The notes under the pieces were generated by a model, which saw nothing but the letters and a program-made list of their open reading frames with translations, was not told the origin of the DNA and ran no database searches. Positions 50,931 through 60,708 of a DNA stretch of 64,000 nucleotides are shown here, piece after piece (the stretch's first letter is position 1; every line of letters starts with the position of its first letter). The DNA comes from Streptomyces marincola (GTDB taxonomy: Bacteria > Actinomycetota > Actinomycetes > Streptomycetales > Streptomycetaceae): assembly GCF_020410765.1 (NCBI RefSeq), contig NZ_CP084541.1, forward strand, positions 1 to 64,000, written 5' to 3'. Position numbers and translations under genes: made by a program.

Positions 50931-50953
50931 TATATTGACTGTGAGCCAGTCAA
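50931..50953 (+). promoter_or_regulatory. TetR promoter and perfect operator
   Basis: The -10-like TATATT (50931-50936) overlaps the inverted repeat TTGACTGtgagcCAGTCAA (50935-50953), which has perfect 7-bp arms and a 5-base spacer. Its place just before the TetR start codon fits autorepression. No -35 box stands out. Confidence 0.75.
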
Positions 50954-50965
50954 CGGGAGTCCAGC

Positions 50966-51616
50966 ATGTCCCCTCGAAGCGCTTCGGTCAATGAAGAAAT
51001 GCGCCGACGCTCTCGCCAACGGCTCCTCGACGCGACCGTCGAGCTGGTTTCCGAGCGCGGCTACGAGGCCACGACGCTCGGAGACATCGCAGACCGGGCG
51101 GGGGCGGCCCGCGGTTTGATCTCGTACTACTTCCCGGGCAAGCGGCAGCTGCTCCAGTCGGCGGTGCACCGCATGATGCATCTCACACTTCAGGAGGCGC
51201 TGGAGCGCGAGCCCGAGCCCTCGGGGCCGCACGCGGGGCAGGAATGGCTCGCGCGCGCGATCGACGCCATACTCGGGCTGGCCCGGGACCGGCCGGTGCT
51301 GATGCGTGCGCACATGGCGGGGCTGCTCCAGCAGGAGGGCTTCATCCAGTGCGTGGAGCAGCAACGGCTCGCCGCGCTGCTGCGCGACGCGATCACCCGC
51401 TACGGTTCGGCGGACCCGGACCGGGACTACCCGCTGCTGCGGGCGCTGCTGATGGGCACGGTGGTCGCCCAGCTGCTGCCGGGGGCGGCGCTGCCGCTGG
51501 CGCGGTTGCGGGCCGAGGTGTTCTCGCGGTACGGGCTGCCGTGGAGTCTGGGCGTCCCGCCGGGCGATGAGCCGTCCGGCGGGACGCCGCCGCAGGTCCT
51601 GCTGCCTCAGCGGTAG
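50966..51616 (+). CDS. TetR family transcriptional regulator
   Basis: A 216-residue repressor. The N-terminal HTH is at about 15-62, with RLLDATVELVSERGYEATTLGDIADRAGAARGLISYYFPGKRQLL being a textbook TetR motif. The ligand domain is helical and unclassified. The operator at 50935-50953 overlaps its own promoter. No divergent target gene is present; the 3' end overlaps the convergent LVIVD-protein gene by ten bases. Its targets are unknown. Confidence 0.93.
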   Translation: MSPRSASVNEEMRRRSRQRLLDATVELVSERGYEATTLGDIADRAGAARGLISYYFPGKRQLLQSAVHRMMHLTLQEALEREPEPSGPHAGQEWLARAIDAILGLARDRPVLMRAHMAGLLQQEGFIQCVEQQRLAALLRDAITRYGSADPDRDYPLLRALLMGTVVAQLLPGAALPLARLRAEVFSRYGLPWSLGVPPGDEPSGGTPPQVLLPQR

Positions 51617-53085
51617 TAGCGGGGCTGCGTCTGCGCGTTCAGCTGGTCGAGGTGGACGCGGCGGGCGCCGTCGGTGCGGCGGTCGTCGATCCGCAGCACG
51701 TCCAGGCCCTTCTGGTCGTTCGAGTAGATGTGCCCGTTGTAGTAGTAGGACGACCAGGCGCCGCCGAAGGCCAGGACGTCGGCCGTGATCGGGCCCCGTT
51801 CGAAGTATCCGATCTCGCGGGGGTTGTCCGAGTCGGTGAACTCCCACACGGAGACGCCGCCCTGGTACCACGCCTGCACCATGATGTCGCGGCCCGGTAC
51901 GGGGATCAGCGAACCGTTGTGCGCGACGCAGTTCTCGGTGTCCGCCTGGTGGCGGGGGATCTTGTAGTAGCTGCGGAAGGACAGTTCCCGGCCGTCGCCG
52001 CGCCCGGTGACGTGGTAGATGCCGTTCGCGCCGAACTCGTCACCGACCTCGGCGTTGCACGTCGCGCCGCCGCCCCCGCCGAGTTCGTCGGTGAAGACCA
52101 CCTTGCGGCCGTCGTGGCTGAACGTCGCGGAGTGCCAGAACGCGAAGTTGTCCTCGTCCCTGACCCGGTCGATGACGCGCGGCCGGTCCGGTCGGGAGAT
52201 GTCCATCAGGATGCCGTCGCCCATGCAGGCGCCGGCGGCCAGGCCGATCGCGGGGTAGGCGGTGATGTCGTGGCAGCCGGTGGTGGCGGAGCTGTTCTCG
52301 TCGCCGGGGAAGCCGCCGTCGGGGAACGTCACCTCGAAGCTGGAGAGTTCCGCGCGCTCCGGGGCCGCGCGCGGCACCTCGACGACCGAGATCCCGTCGT
52401 GCGGGGGCTGGCAGTCGGGGAAGGTCGCGCTGGGCGAGTAGGAGGACACGTACACCCACACGCTGCGCCGGTCGGGGACCAGGGTGTGGGTGTGGGAGCC
52501 GCAGGCCGTCTCGACCGCGGCCACGTACTCGGGGTTGCGCTTGTCGCTGATGTCGAAGACGCGCAGGCCCTCCCAGGAGGACTTCTGGGTGGCCGACTGG
52601 GACGTGCTGGCGCACGAGTCGTCGCTGCGCGAGGAGTCGACCGAGAAGACGAGCAGGTCGCCGTCGACGGAGATATCGCCCTGGCCGCCCGGGCACAGCA
52701 CGCGGCTGACGATGCGCGGGGAGGCGGGCCTGCTGATGTCGTAGATGACGAAGCCGTCGTAGTTGCCCGCGAAGGCGTACCGGCCCTGGAAGGCGAGGTC
52801 GGAGTTGGTCCCGGTCAGGCCCTCCTCGCGGGGCACGGTGGCCAGGTGCCTGACGTTGCGGCTGTGCGCGATCTCGTCGACGCCCGGTATCCCGCCGCCG
52901 CGGATGGCCGCTTCCGCCTGTTCCCGCTCGGCGGCGGGCAGTTCACGCGGGGCGGCGGGCGCGTCGCCTGGGTCGGGGGTGGCCGAGGCCGGAGTGGTGG
53001 TGCAGAGCGCGGCGAGCAGGCCGGCCACGACCGCGGCCACGCCGAACCTTGTGCGCCGAACGTGCTGTCTGTGCAGCGATGTCAC
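51607..53085 (-). CDS. Secreted LVIVD-repeat (beta-propeller) protein
   Basis: A 492-residue exported protein. Signal peptide about 1-37 (ending ASATP). The mature part contains several LVIVD/choice-of-anchor-type repeats (GFVIYDISRPASPRIV, GLRVFDISDKRNPEYV, GILMDISRPDRPRVI, GVSVWEFTDSDNPREI) that build a beta-propeller. Six or more cysteines are distributed in pairs. Function in the family is unclear; adhesion or metal handling have been suggested for relatives. GGGAGG precedes the GTG at 53085. It is divergent from a DUF305 lipoprotein gene, a pairing worth noting. Confidence 0.85.
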   Translation of the reverse strand: MTSLHRQHVRRTRFGVAAVVAGLLAALCTTTPASATPDPGDAPAAPRELPAAEREQAEAAIRGGGIPGVDEIAHSRNVRHLATVPREEGLTGTNSDLAFQGRYAFAGNYDGFVIYDISRPASPRIVSRVLCPGGQGDISVDGDLLVFSVDSSRSDDSCASTSQSATQKSSWEGLRVFDISDKRNPEYVAAVETACGSHTHTLVPDRRSVWVYVSSYSPSATFPDCQPPHDGISVVEVPRAAPERAELSSFEVTFPDGGFPGDENSSATTGCHDITAYPAIGLAAGACMGDGILMDISRPDRPRVIDRVRDEDNFAFWHSATFSHDGRKVVFTDELGGGGGATCNAEVGDEFGANGIYHVTGRGDGRELSFRSYYKIPRHQADTENCVAHNGSLIPVPGRDIMVQAWYQGGVSVWEFTDSDNPREIGYFERGPITADVLAFGGAWSSYYYNGHIYSNDQKGLDVLRIDDRRTDGARRVHLDQLNAQTQPRYYR

Positions 53086-53144
53086 CGCGTCCTCCCTGAG
53101 AAATCCGCTGTGGGCATGCGGAGTTGCCCGGTGCGTGGGCCCCC

Positions 53145-53174
53145 TCAGTATCCGCCCGGCCATGTCCATTTCAA
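53145..53174 (-). promoter_or_regulatory. Promoter of the LVIVD-repeat gene
   Basis: Read on the minus strand, TTGAAA (53174-53169) and TACTGA (53150-53145) are separated by 18 bases, a fair sigma-70-type promoter. Transcription would start near 53138, about 50 bases before the GTG. Confidence 0.5.
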
Positions 53175-53223
53175 AGTGGGTAATGTGGTGGGTGTCGTCG
53201 CAGGCTTCCCGTGGGAGGAACCG

Positions 53224-53919
53224 TTGACCCGACGCCGTCGTTTCCCCGCCAGGACCGGGGCCGTCGCCCTGTTCGCCCTGTCCGCACTGCTGCTCGCCGG
53301 CTGCACCGCCGACCCGGCGCCCGCCGACGAGGCGGCGGGGCGGGACGCGGCGGAGCAGGACGCTCCCCCGGTGATCGCGCCGGGGCGGCCGGGCGAGCCG
53401 GCCCGCACCCTGTCCCCCGAGGAGGCCGGGGAGGCCGGCGAGGCGGCGGCCGAACCGGCCGCGCCCGACTTCGTGTTCATGCGGATGATGGTCGAACACC
53501 ACGAGCAGGCCCTGGTGATGACGGAGCTGGCGGGATCGCGCGCCGGTGACGACCGGGTGCGGCGGATGGCGCGCCGCGTGGCCGCGGCGCAGGGGCCGGA
53601 GATCGACGTCATGAACGCCTGGCTGACGCGGCACGCGGGGCACCCGGCGGACGCCGGCGGGCACGGGGGGCACGAGGAGGCGGGGATGCCCGGCATGGCG
53701 TCGGAGGAGGAACTGGCCGAGCTGGCGGCGGCGCGCGGCGAGGCGTTCGACGCGCTGTTCCTCGACCTCATGTCGCGGCACCACGAGGGCGGCGTCCTCA
53801 TGGCCGCGGACGTGCTCGCCGGTACGGGTGACGTCATGGTGGAGCAGCTGGCCAACGACATCCTGGCGACCCAGACCGTGGAGATCGAACGCATGGCAGA
53901 CCTGCGTCGGGCCGTGTAG
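53224..53919 (+). CDS. DUF305 lipoprotein
   Basis: A 231-residue exported lipoprotein. The lipobox LLAGC places the lipidated cysteine at C27. Two DUF305 half-repeats follow: MMVEHHEQALVMTELA and DLMSRHHEGGVLMAADVLA, each with an HH pair and methionines, plus a His/Gly-rich stretch (GGHGGHEEAGMPGMA) that could bind copper or another metal. The TTG start is supported by GGGAGG five bases upstream and by the signal peptide beginning right after. Related ferritin-like proteins are often near copper genes. Confidence 0.87.
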   Translation: MTRRRRFPARTGAVALFALSALLLAGCTADPAPADEAAGRDAAEQDAPPVIAPGRPGEPARTLSPEEAGEAGEAAAEPAAPDFVFMRMMVEHHEQALVMTELAGSRAGDDRVRRMARRVAAAQGPEIDVMNAWLTRHAGHPADAGGHGGHEEAGMPGMASEEELAELAAARGEAFDALFLDLMSRHHEGGVLMAADVLAGTGDVMVEQLANDILATQTVEIERMADLRRAV

Positions 53920-53945
53920 TCCCGGATGCCGCGGCGCGGCGGGGG

Positions 53946-54797
53946 TCAGCGGCGCGCGTGGCGCGGGCCGAGGTAGCCCTTGTCGCGTGCGGCGGCGATG
54001 AGCCTGAGCGAACGCCGGCGGCTGCGCCCCGTGGCGTCCATGACGGCGAGGACGGGGTCGGCGCCCGCGGCCTGGGCGGCGAGGTAGACCTCGGCGGCGG
54101 CCCGGCGGCCCGCCCGCCCGGTGCCGCGCCGGCGGGGGGCGCGGTGGCCGGCCGGGCGTTCGGCCGTGCGCACCGGGGTCCGGCCTTCGTCCGGCTCCGG
54201 CTCGGGTTCCGGTTCGGGTTCGGGTTTCGGCTCCCGGTCGGCTCCCGACCTCTGTTCGAGTCCCGGCTTCTGGTTGGCTTCCGGCTCCGGTGCCGGCTGC
54301 TGCCCGGAACAGCCCTCCTGCCCGCATCCCGGCGCGGCCGATGTCTCCGGCGCCGCCCCGGGGGCGGGCGCGGAGGACGCGGCGGGTTCCGGCCCCGGCG
54401 TCGGCCGGTCCCGCGCGACCGCCCCGGCCGGCGCGGGGTCGTCCGCCGGCGGCCGGCAGTGCTCCGCGGGGGGACGGCCGGTGAGCGCCCGGCACACGTC
54501 GCGCAGCGGCTCGCCGAGACGTTCCGTCAAACTGCCGAACCCGTCCACCGGAAGCGGCGGGTCGGCCCGCATGTCCTCGATGAGCACCCGGTCGCCACTG
54601 ACCTGGGCGAGGACGTCCACGCGCACCCCGTCGGCGAGCATGAGCCCGACGCTGAACCACGGTGACAGGCCCGGCGCCCCACCGGCCGGTGTGGGAGCAC
54701 CGGAGCCGTGCCCCCGCAGCTCCCACACCGGCCGGTCCGACCCGGAGCCGTCCCGCCGATGGCCACCCGAAAAGCCGGAAAAGCTACTCTTCACCAC
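53946..54797 (-). CDS. DUF6214 family protein
   Basis: A 283-residue protein with a conserved N-terminal part (WFSVGLMLADGVRVDVLAQVSGDRVLIEDMRADPPL), a long disordered middle and a conserved C-terminus (AAEVYLAAQAAGADPVLAVMDATGRSRRRSLRLIAAARD) that looks like a DNA- or protein-binding helix pair. The middle contains a Glu-Pro dipeptide run coded by GGTTCC/GGTTCG-like repeats, a likely slippage tract. TACGTT ends six bases before GTG 54797, which sets the start. The function is unknown. It is divergent from fprA. Confidence 0.75.
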   Translation of the reverse strand: MVKSSFSGFSGGHRRDGSGSDRPVWELRGHGSGAPTPAGGAPGLSPWFSVGLMLADGVRVDVLAQVSGDRVLIEDMRADPPLPVDGFGSLTERLGEPLRDVCRALTGRPPAEHCRPPADDPAPAGAVARDRPTPGPEPAASSAPAPGAAPETSAAPGCGQEGCSGQQPAPEPEANQKPGLEQRSGADREPKPEPEPEPEPEPDEGRTPVRTAERPAGHRAPRRRGTGRAGRRAAAEVYLAAQAAGADPVLAVMDATGRSRRRSLRLIAAARDKGYLGPRHARR

Positions 54798-54956
54798 GGA
54801 GGCAACGTAGACCGAAGCCCACGCGCCGCGCGGGGCGGCGCGCACTCCCCGGACGCACAGCACCCCGTCAGCTCACTCCCTTCCCAGCCCCTTCGATGGG
54901 ATGCTTGAGCGGCTTCGTACCGGCCTTCGACTCGTCGGCGCAAGGAGTTCTCGCAC

Positions 54957-56318
<1,362 letters not shown>

Positions 56319-56593
56319 CATCGGCGGCGCGCGCCCGGCGCCCGCACGCCGGTGCTCGACGCCCTGGTTCCGGCCGCCGCCCTCAGGGCTGCGCCGGGCG
56401 CGCCCCCGGGCCGGGGCGGTCACCGCGCGCTGGGACCCGGGGGCGTTCCGCACGGTGCGGCCCGCTCGTCCACCGGCCGGTCCCCCGACGGGGTACGCGA
56501 GCCGGGGCGTCGACCTGCCGGCGGACGTCCGCGCGAGCTTCCGGTCCGCACCGGGGAGACCTCGGGGGTGTGCGGCCAGTAGGGTGACCGACC

Positions 56594-57271
56594 GTGGCAG
56601 CACGAGCATTGAACGAGATCGTCGAGCCCGGCTGGGCGACAGCGCTGGCCCCGGTGGCCGACCGGATCACCGCCATGGGCGCGTTCCTGCGGGCCGAGAT
56701 CGCGGCCGGCCGCACGTACCTCCCCGCCGGGGCCCACGTGCTGCGGGCGTTTCAGCAGCCCTTCGACGACGTGCGCGTCCTGATCGTGGGTCAGGACCCC
56801 TATCCGACACCGGGCCACGCCATCGGGCTCAGCTTCGCGGTGGCGCCCGAGGTGCGTCCGCTGCCCGGCAGTCTGGAGAACATCTTCCGGGAGCTGCACA
56901 CCGACCTCGGCCTGCCGAGGCCATCCAACGGCGACCTCACGCCGTGGACCCGGCAGGGGGTGCTGCTGCTGAACCGGGCCCTGACGACCGCGCCCCGCAA
57001 GCCGGGCGCGCACCGGGGCAAGGGCTGGGAGGACGTCACGGACCAGGCCATCAGGGCGCTCGCCGCGCGTGGCGGGCCGCTGGTCGCCATCCTGTGGGGG
57101 CGGGACGCGCGCGGGCTGCGCCCGCTGCTCGGGCCGGTGCCGACCGTGGAGTCCGCGCACCCCTCCCCCATGTCCGCCGACCGCGGGTTCTTCGGCTCGC
57201 GGCCCTTCAGCCGGGCCAACGCCCTGCTGGCCGAGCAGAATGCCGCGCCCGTGGACTGGAAACTGCCGTGA
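56594..57271 (+). CDS. ung: Uracil-DNA glycosylase
   Basis: A 225-residue family 1 uracil-DNA glycosylase of base-excision repair. The catalytic water-activating aspartate is D68 in GQDPYP (66-71), and the second motif HPSPMS has H189. The Leu-intercalation loop follows at SADRGFFGSRPFS. GTG 56594 is preceded by TAGGGT eight bases upstream, compatible with a very short leader. Its last codon overlaps the next gene by four bases (GTGA), a tight operon with the GlcNAc-kinase-like gene. Confidence 0.95.
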   Translation: MAARALNEIVEPGWATALAPVADRITAMGAFLRAEIAAGRTYLPAGAHVLRAFQQPFDDVRVLIVGQDPYPTPGHAIGLSFAVAPEVRPLPGSLENIFRELHTDLGLPRPSNGDLTPWTRQGVLLLNRALTTAPRKPGAHRGKGWEDVTDQAIRALAARGGPLVAILWGRDARGLRPLLGPVPTVESAHPSPMSADRGFFGSRPFSRANALLAEQNAAPVDWKLP

Positions 57272-58272
57272 GCGCCGCCGAGCGGGGCGCGTGGGTGCTC
57301 GGTGTGGACTCGGGCGGCTCCGGGCTGCGCGTGGCACTGGCCCAGGCCGAGGACGACGGCGCGGGGCCGCGCCCCCGGCGGCACGGCGAGGTGGTGGAGG
57401 CGCAGGCCGTGCGGACCGGGCCGGCGGGGATCGACGCCGGCCACCTGCTGGCGCAGGTGCTCCCGGCCGCCGGGGCCCTGCTCGCCGGGGCGGGAGTCGA
57501 GGGCGTCGACGCGGTGTGCGTCGGGGCGGCCGGCATGGCCACGCTCGGCGGGCAGTTGCGCGCGGAGCTGCCCGGCGCGCTCAGGGAGCGCCTGGGCGCG
57601 CGTCGGGTCGCGCTGGCCGCGGACGCGGTGGCCGCGTACGCCGGGGCGTTGGGGGTGCGGCCGGGCGCTGTGGTGGCGGGCGGCACCGGGATGATCGCGC
57701 TGGGCACCGACCTGCGGGCCTGGCGGCGGGCGGACGGCTGGGGGCACCTGCTCGGCGACTGCGGCGGCGGCGCGTGGATCGGCCGCGCCGGGCTCGAAGC
57801 GGCGCTGCGCGCCCACGACGGCCGCACCGGCGGCTCCTCCGCGCTGCTCGCCCGCGCCGAGGCGGTGTTCGGGCCCGTGGCCGGGCTGCCGGGGCAGCTG
57901 TATCCCAGGGCGGAACGGCCCGCGGTGCTGGGCTCGTTCGCGCCCGAGGTCGCCGCGTGCGCGGCGGACGGGGCGGGCGACCCGGTGGCGCTCGGCATCC
58001 TGGAACGGGCGGCCGAGGAGATCGCCGCCTCGGCGGCGGCCGTGTGCCCGCCCGCCGAGGGCGCGGAGGTGGCACTGACCGGCGGCCTGTTCCGCTTGGG
58101 CGAGCCGCTGCTCGCGCCGCTCCGCGCGGCGCTGGCGCGCCGCCTGCCGGCGGCCTCGGTGGTGCCGGCCGGCGGCGGGCCGCTGGACGGCGCGCTGCTC
58201 ATCGCCGCCGGGCTCACCGGGGGCGGCCGGGACCTGCCACACGATCCGGCGTTGCTGCACGTGCCGGCGTGA
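57268..58272 (+). CDS. N-acetylglucosamine kinase-like BadF/BcrA-fold ATPase
   Basis: A 334-residue ASKHA-fold kinase. The phosphate-1 loop is LGVDSGGSG near 11-19, and VVAGGTGMIALGTD and GDCGGGAWIGR supply the phosphate-2 and substrate loops. The BadF/BcrA/NAGK family includes N-acetylglucosamine kinases and the ATP-dependent activators of dehydratases; the absence of iron-sulfur cysteines favours a sugar kinase. Its GTG overlaps the stop of ung, so the two genes are cotranslated. Confidence 0.85.
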   Translation: MSAAERGAWVLGVDSGGSGLRVALAQAEDDGAGPRPRRHGEVVEAQAVRTGPAGIDAGHLLAQVLPAAGALLAGAGVEGVDAVCVGAAGMATLGGQLRAELPGALRERLGARRVALAADAVAAYAGALGVRPGAVVAGGTGMIALGTDLRAWRRADGWGHLLGDCGGGAWIGRAGLEAALRAHDGRTGGSSALLARAEAVFGPVAGLPGQLYPRAERPAVLGSFAPEVAACAADGAGDPVALGILERAAEEIAASAAAVCPPAEGAEVALTGGLFRLGEPLLAPLRAALARRLPAASVVPAGGGPLDGALLIAAGLTGGGRDLPHDPALLHVPA

Positions 58273-58386
58273 AGCCGCGCAGGTCATCGGCGTTTCACAC
58301 CGACGCGCGGGACAAAAGCGGACAGATCAGAGCCGGGTCCCCCCGGGCGAACGGCCGGTCACCTGAAGGCATTAACATGCGGCGAC

Positions 58387-59274
58387 ATGAGCTCCTCCAC
58401 TGAGCCCCCAGCCGGCCTACCCGTACGTATGCCGCGTCCGCGTCAGTCCGGCCGTCACCGTCGGCCGGAGCCCGTGTCCGCCCCCGAGGGCGCCCCGGCG
58501 CTGGTGCTCGCCGTGCCGGGAAGTCCGTCGGCGGCCGGCCGCGGCCTGGCCGAGGAAATCGTGAGTATCGCCCGCTCCGAACTGCCGGGGCTCCAGGCAC
58601 TGATCGCGTTCGTGGAGAGCAAGGAGGAGGAAGAGTTCCCCTCGCTCGCCGACATCCTGGGCGGGCCGGCCGAGGACGGGGAGGAGCCCGCCGGTCCGCC
58701 GCCGGTCGTGGTGCCGCTGCTGGCCAGCCCCGACTCCGCCTACCTGGACACGGTCAAGGCCATCGTGCGGGACAGCGGTGTCAAGGCCGGTGTCACCGAC
58801 GCGCTCGGGCCGCACCCGCTGCTGGCCGAGGCGGTGCACGTCAGGCTCTCCGAGGCGGGGCTCGCCCGCGCGGACCGCGCCCGGCTGTTCACCGTCGCCA
58901 CCGCGGCCGACGGCATCGTGCTCGGCACCGTCGGCGGCCAGGAGGCGGTCCAGGCGGCGGGGATCACCGGGATGCTGCTGTCGGCGCGGCTCGCCGTTCC
59001 GGTGCTCGCCGCGGCGCTCGACGAGGACGGTTCCGTGGCGCAGACGGCTCAGCGGCTGCGGGAGGCGGGGTCGCAGCAACTGGCCCTGGCGCCCTGCCTG
59101 ATCGGCCCCGAGCTGCCCGAAGGGCTGCTCGCCATCGGCGCCGAGGCGGCCGGCTGTCCGGCGGCCGAGCCCCTGGGCGCCTACCCCGCGGTGGGCCGGC
59201 TGGTCCTCTCGGCGTACATGGCCGAGGTCGGCATCTCCCCGCAGAGCCCGTCACAGGGGGCACCGGTCCGCTGA
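58387..59274 (+). CDS. CbiX/sirohydrochlorin chelatase-like protein with altered active site
   Basis: A 295-residue protein of the CbiX chelatase fold. The DALGPHPLLAEAVHVRL segment, a signature of CbiX, is intact near 138-154. However, the N-terminal motif usually written AHGSR reads AVPGSPS here, so the first catalytic histidine is Pro. The tandem domain also lacks a matching HGS. It may be a non-catalytic relative or bind another ligand. No siroheme or cobalamin genes are adjacent. Its 3' end overlaps the convergent monooxygenase gene by 24 bases. Confidence 0.75.
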   Translation: MSSSTEPPAGLPVRMPRPRQSGRHRRPEPVSAPEGAPALVLAVPGSPSAAGRGLAEEIVSIARSELPGLQALIAFVESKEEEEFPSLADILGGPAEDGEEPAGPPPVVVPLLASPDSAYLDTVKAIVRDSGVKAGVTDALGPHPLLAEAVHVRLSEAGLARADRARLFTVATAADGIVLGTVGGQEAVQAAGITGMLLSARLAVPVLAAALDEDGSVAQTAQRLREAGSQQLALAPCLIGPELPEGLLAIGAEAAGCPAAEPLGAYPAVGRLVLSAYMAEVGISPQSPSQGAPVR

Positions 59275-60597
59275 CGGCCCTGTCCCCTCGTCGTCCGCCG
59301 GACGGGAGCGCGGCCGGTCGGCCGGGCGGGCGGTGAGCGGGATGCGCACGTGCTCGGGCCGCAGGCCGACCCCGGTGACGCGGCTGAGCAGCCGGCGCAG
59401 CAGCGGCAGCATGCGGCGTGCCGCCCGCCCGTCCGGGCGGGCGAGTGTCTGATCGCCCCGCAGGGCCCTGGGGATGCCCACCCGCTGGAGGAGGCGGTGG
59501 AAGTCCTGGGTGAGCACGGCCGGCAGGCGGCGTCTGCGCTGCACGGCGGCGAGGAAGCGGCGCGGCAGCGGCCGGCCGGTGCGGCGGCAGGTGTGCAGGG
59601 GGCCCGCGAGCAGGTTGGCCGCGGCGACGGCGTCCTGCACGGCCAGGTTGACGCCGGAGCCCCCGACGGGCGACATGGCGTGGGCGGCGTCCCCGATGAA
59701 CAGCAGCCCCGGGCCGTGCCAGCGGCGCAGCCGGTCGGGGCGCACCTCGACGAGCCGCAGGGTGTCGGCCCTGATCTCGTCCGTGCGGTCGGCGAGGAAC
59801 GGCACCAGGCCGCCGATCTCCCTGCGGAGGCGTTCGACGTCGTGGCCCGGGGACGGCGCGTTCCCGCTCCGGCCGGTCTCGTAGGACACCTGCCAGTAGG
59901 CGGTGCGGTTGGTGAGGCTGGCGGTGCGGCCCTGGCCGATGCGCAGGGTCAGGCCCTCGTCGGGATCGGTGGCGCGCCGGGACAGCCGGAACATGGCGAC
60001 GTACAGCGGCGCCCCCAGGCTGCGCGGGGTCAGTCCTGCGGCCCGGCGCAGCACGGAGTGCCGGCCGTCGGCGGCGACCACGAGGCTGCTGCGCACGGTC
60101 AGCGGGCCGTTCCTGGTGCGGCAGCGCACGCCGGCGGCGCGGCCGTCGCGGCGCAGGAGGCCGGTGGCCTCGGTGCGCATCAGGAGGCGGAAGCCGGGGT
60201 AGCGGGCGGCCTCGGCGGTGATGAGGTGCAGGAAGTCCCGCTGCGGGACGACCGCGAGGTAGGGGAACCGCAGTCCGAGGCCGGTGAAGTCCGCCAGTTC
60301 GACGCCGATGCCGTTCTGGACGAGGCTGATGCCGGCGAGTTTGCGGTGCGGGAGCGTGTGGAAGCGTTCGGCGATGCCCAGTTGGTCCAGGACGTCGATG
60401 GTGGTCGGCTGGACGGTGTCGCCGCGGAAGTCCCGCTGGAAGTCCGTGTTCTTCTCCAGCAGGACCACGTCGATGCCCGCCCGGACCAGGAGGAGGGCCA
60501 GCATGGCGCCGCAGGGACCGGCCCCGACGACGCAGACGGTCGCCGAGACCTCGGGCGCGCGGTGGCCGTCGGCCTCGGTCGGTGCGGTGGAGGACAA
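59251..60597 (-). CDS. FAD-dependent monooxygenase
   Basis: A 448-residue flavoprotein monooxygenase of the PHBH/UbiH fold. The FAD dinucleotide motif GAGPCG is at 25-30, LLEKNTDFQRDFRGDTVQPTTIDVLDQLG matches the subgroup, the DG motif is VVAADGRHSVLR near 175-190, and GDAAHAMSPVGGSGVNLAVQDA holds the GD motif. It is just downstream of the tryptophan halogenase on the same strand, so it probably acts in the same pathway, hydroxylating or epoxidising an indole-derived intermediate. That role is inference. Confidence 0.87.
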   Translation of the reverse strand: MSSTAPTEADGHRAPEVSATVCVVGAGPCGAMLALLLVRAGIDVVLLEKNTDFQRDFRGDTVQPTTIDVLDQLGIAERFHTLPHRKLAGISLVQNGIGVELADFTGLGLRFPYLAVVPQRDFLHLITAEAARYPGFRLLMRTEATGLLRRDGRAAGVRCRTRNGPLTVRSSLVVAADGRHSVLRRAAGLTPRSLGAPLYVAMFRLSRRATDPDEGLTLRIGQGRTASLTNRTAYWQVSYETGRSGNAPSPGHDVERLRREIGGLVPFLADRTDEIRADTLRLVEVRPDRLRRWHGPGLLFIGDAAHAMSPVGGSGVNLAVQDAVAAANLLAGPLHTCRRTGRPLPRRFLAAVQRRRRLPAVLTQDFHRLLQRVGIPRALRGDQTLARPDGRAARRMLPLLRRLLSRVTGVGLRPEHVRIPLTARPADRPRSRPADDEGTGPSADRCPL

Positions 60598-60632
60598 CGG
60601 GGCGCTCCGATCCCTCGTTCGCGGGTGTCCGC

Positions 60633-60650
60633 GGCCGTCCGCGGACGGCC
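60633..60650. promoter_or_regulatory. 18-bp perfect palindrome between halogenase and monooxygenase
   Basis: GGCCGTCCGCGGACGGCC is fully self-complementary. It lies in the 111-base gap between the halogenase stop and the monooxygenase start on the same strand, so it may be an attenuating hairpin or an operator. Confidence 0.45.
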
Positions 60651-60708
60651 CGCGAGGAGTGCGGTGCGGCGCCCGGGCGCGGGGGTCCCGCGTCCGGGCG
60701 GCGGCGCG

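Noticed and set aside
58273..58386. Possible cobalamin-type riboswitch before the CbiX-like gene
   Set aside because: The gap is only 114 bases and I could not find a B12-box-like sequence or the expected helices.
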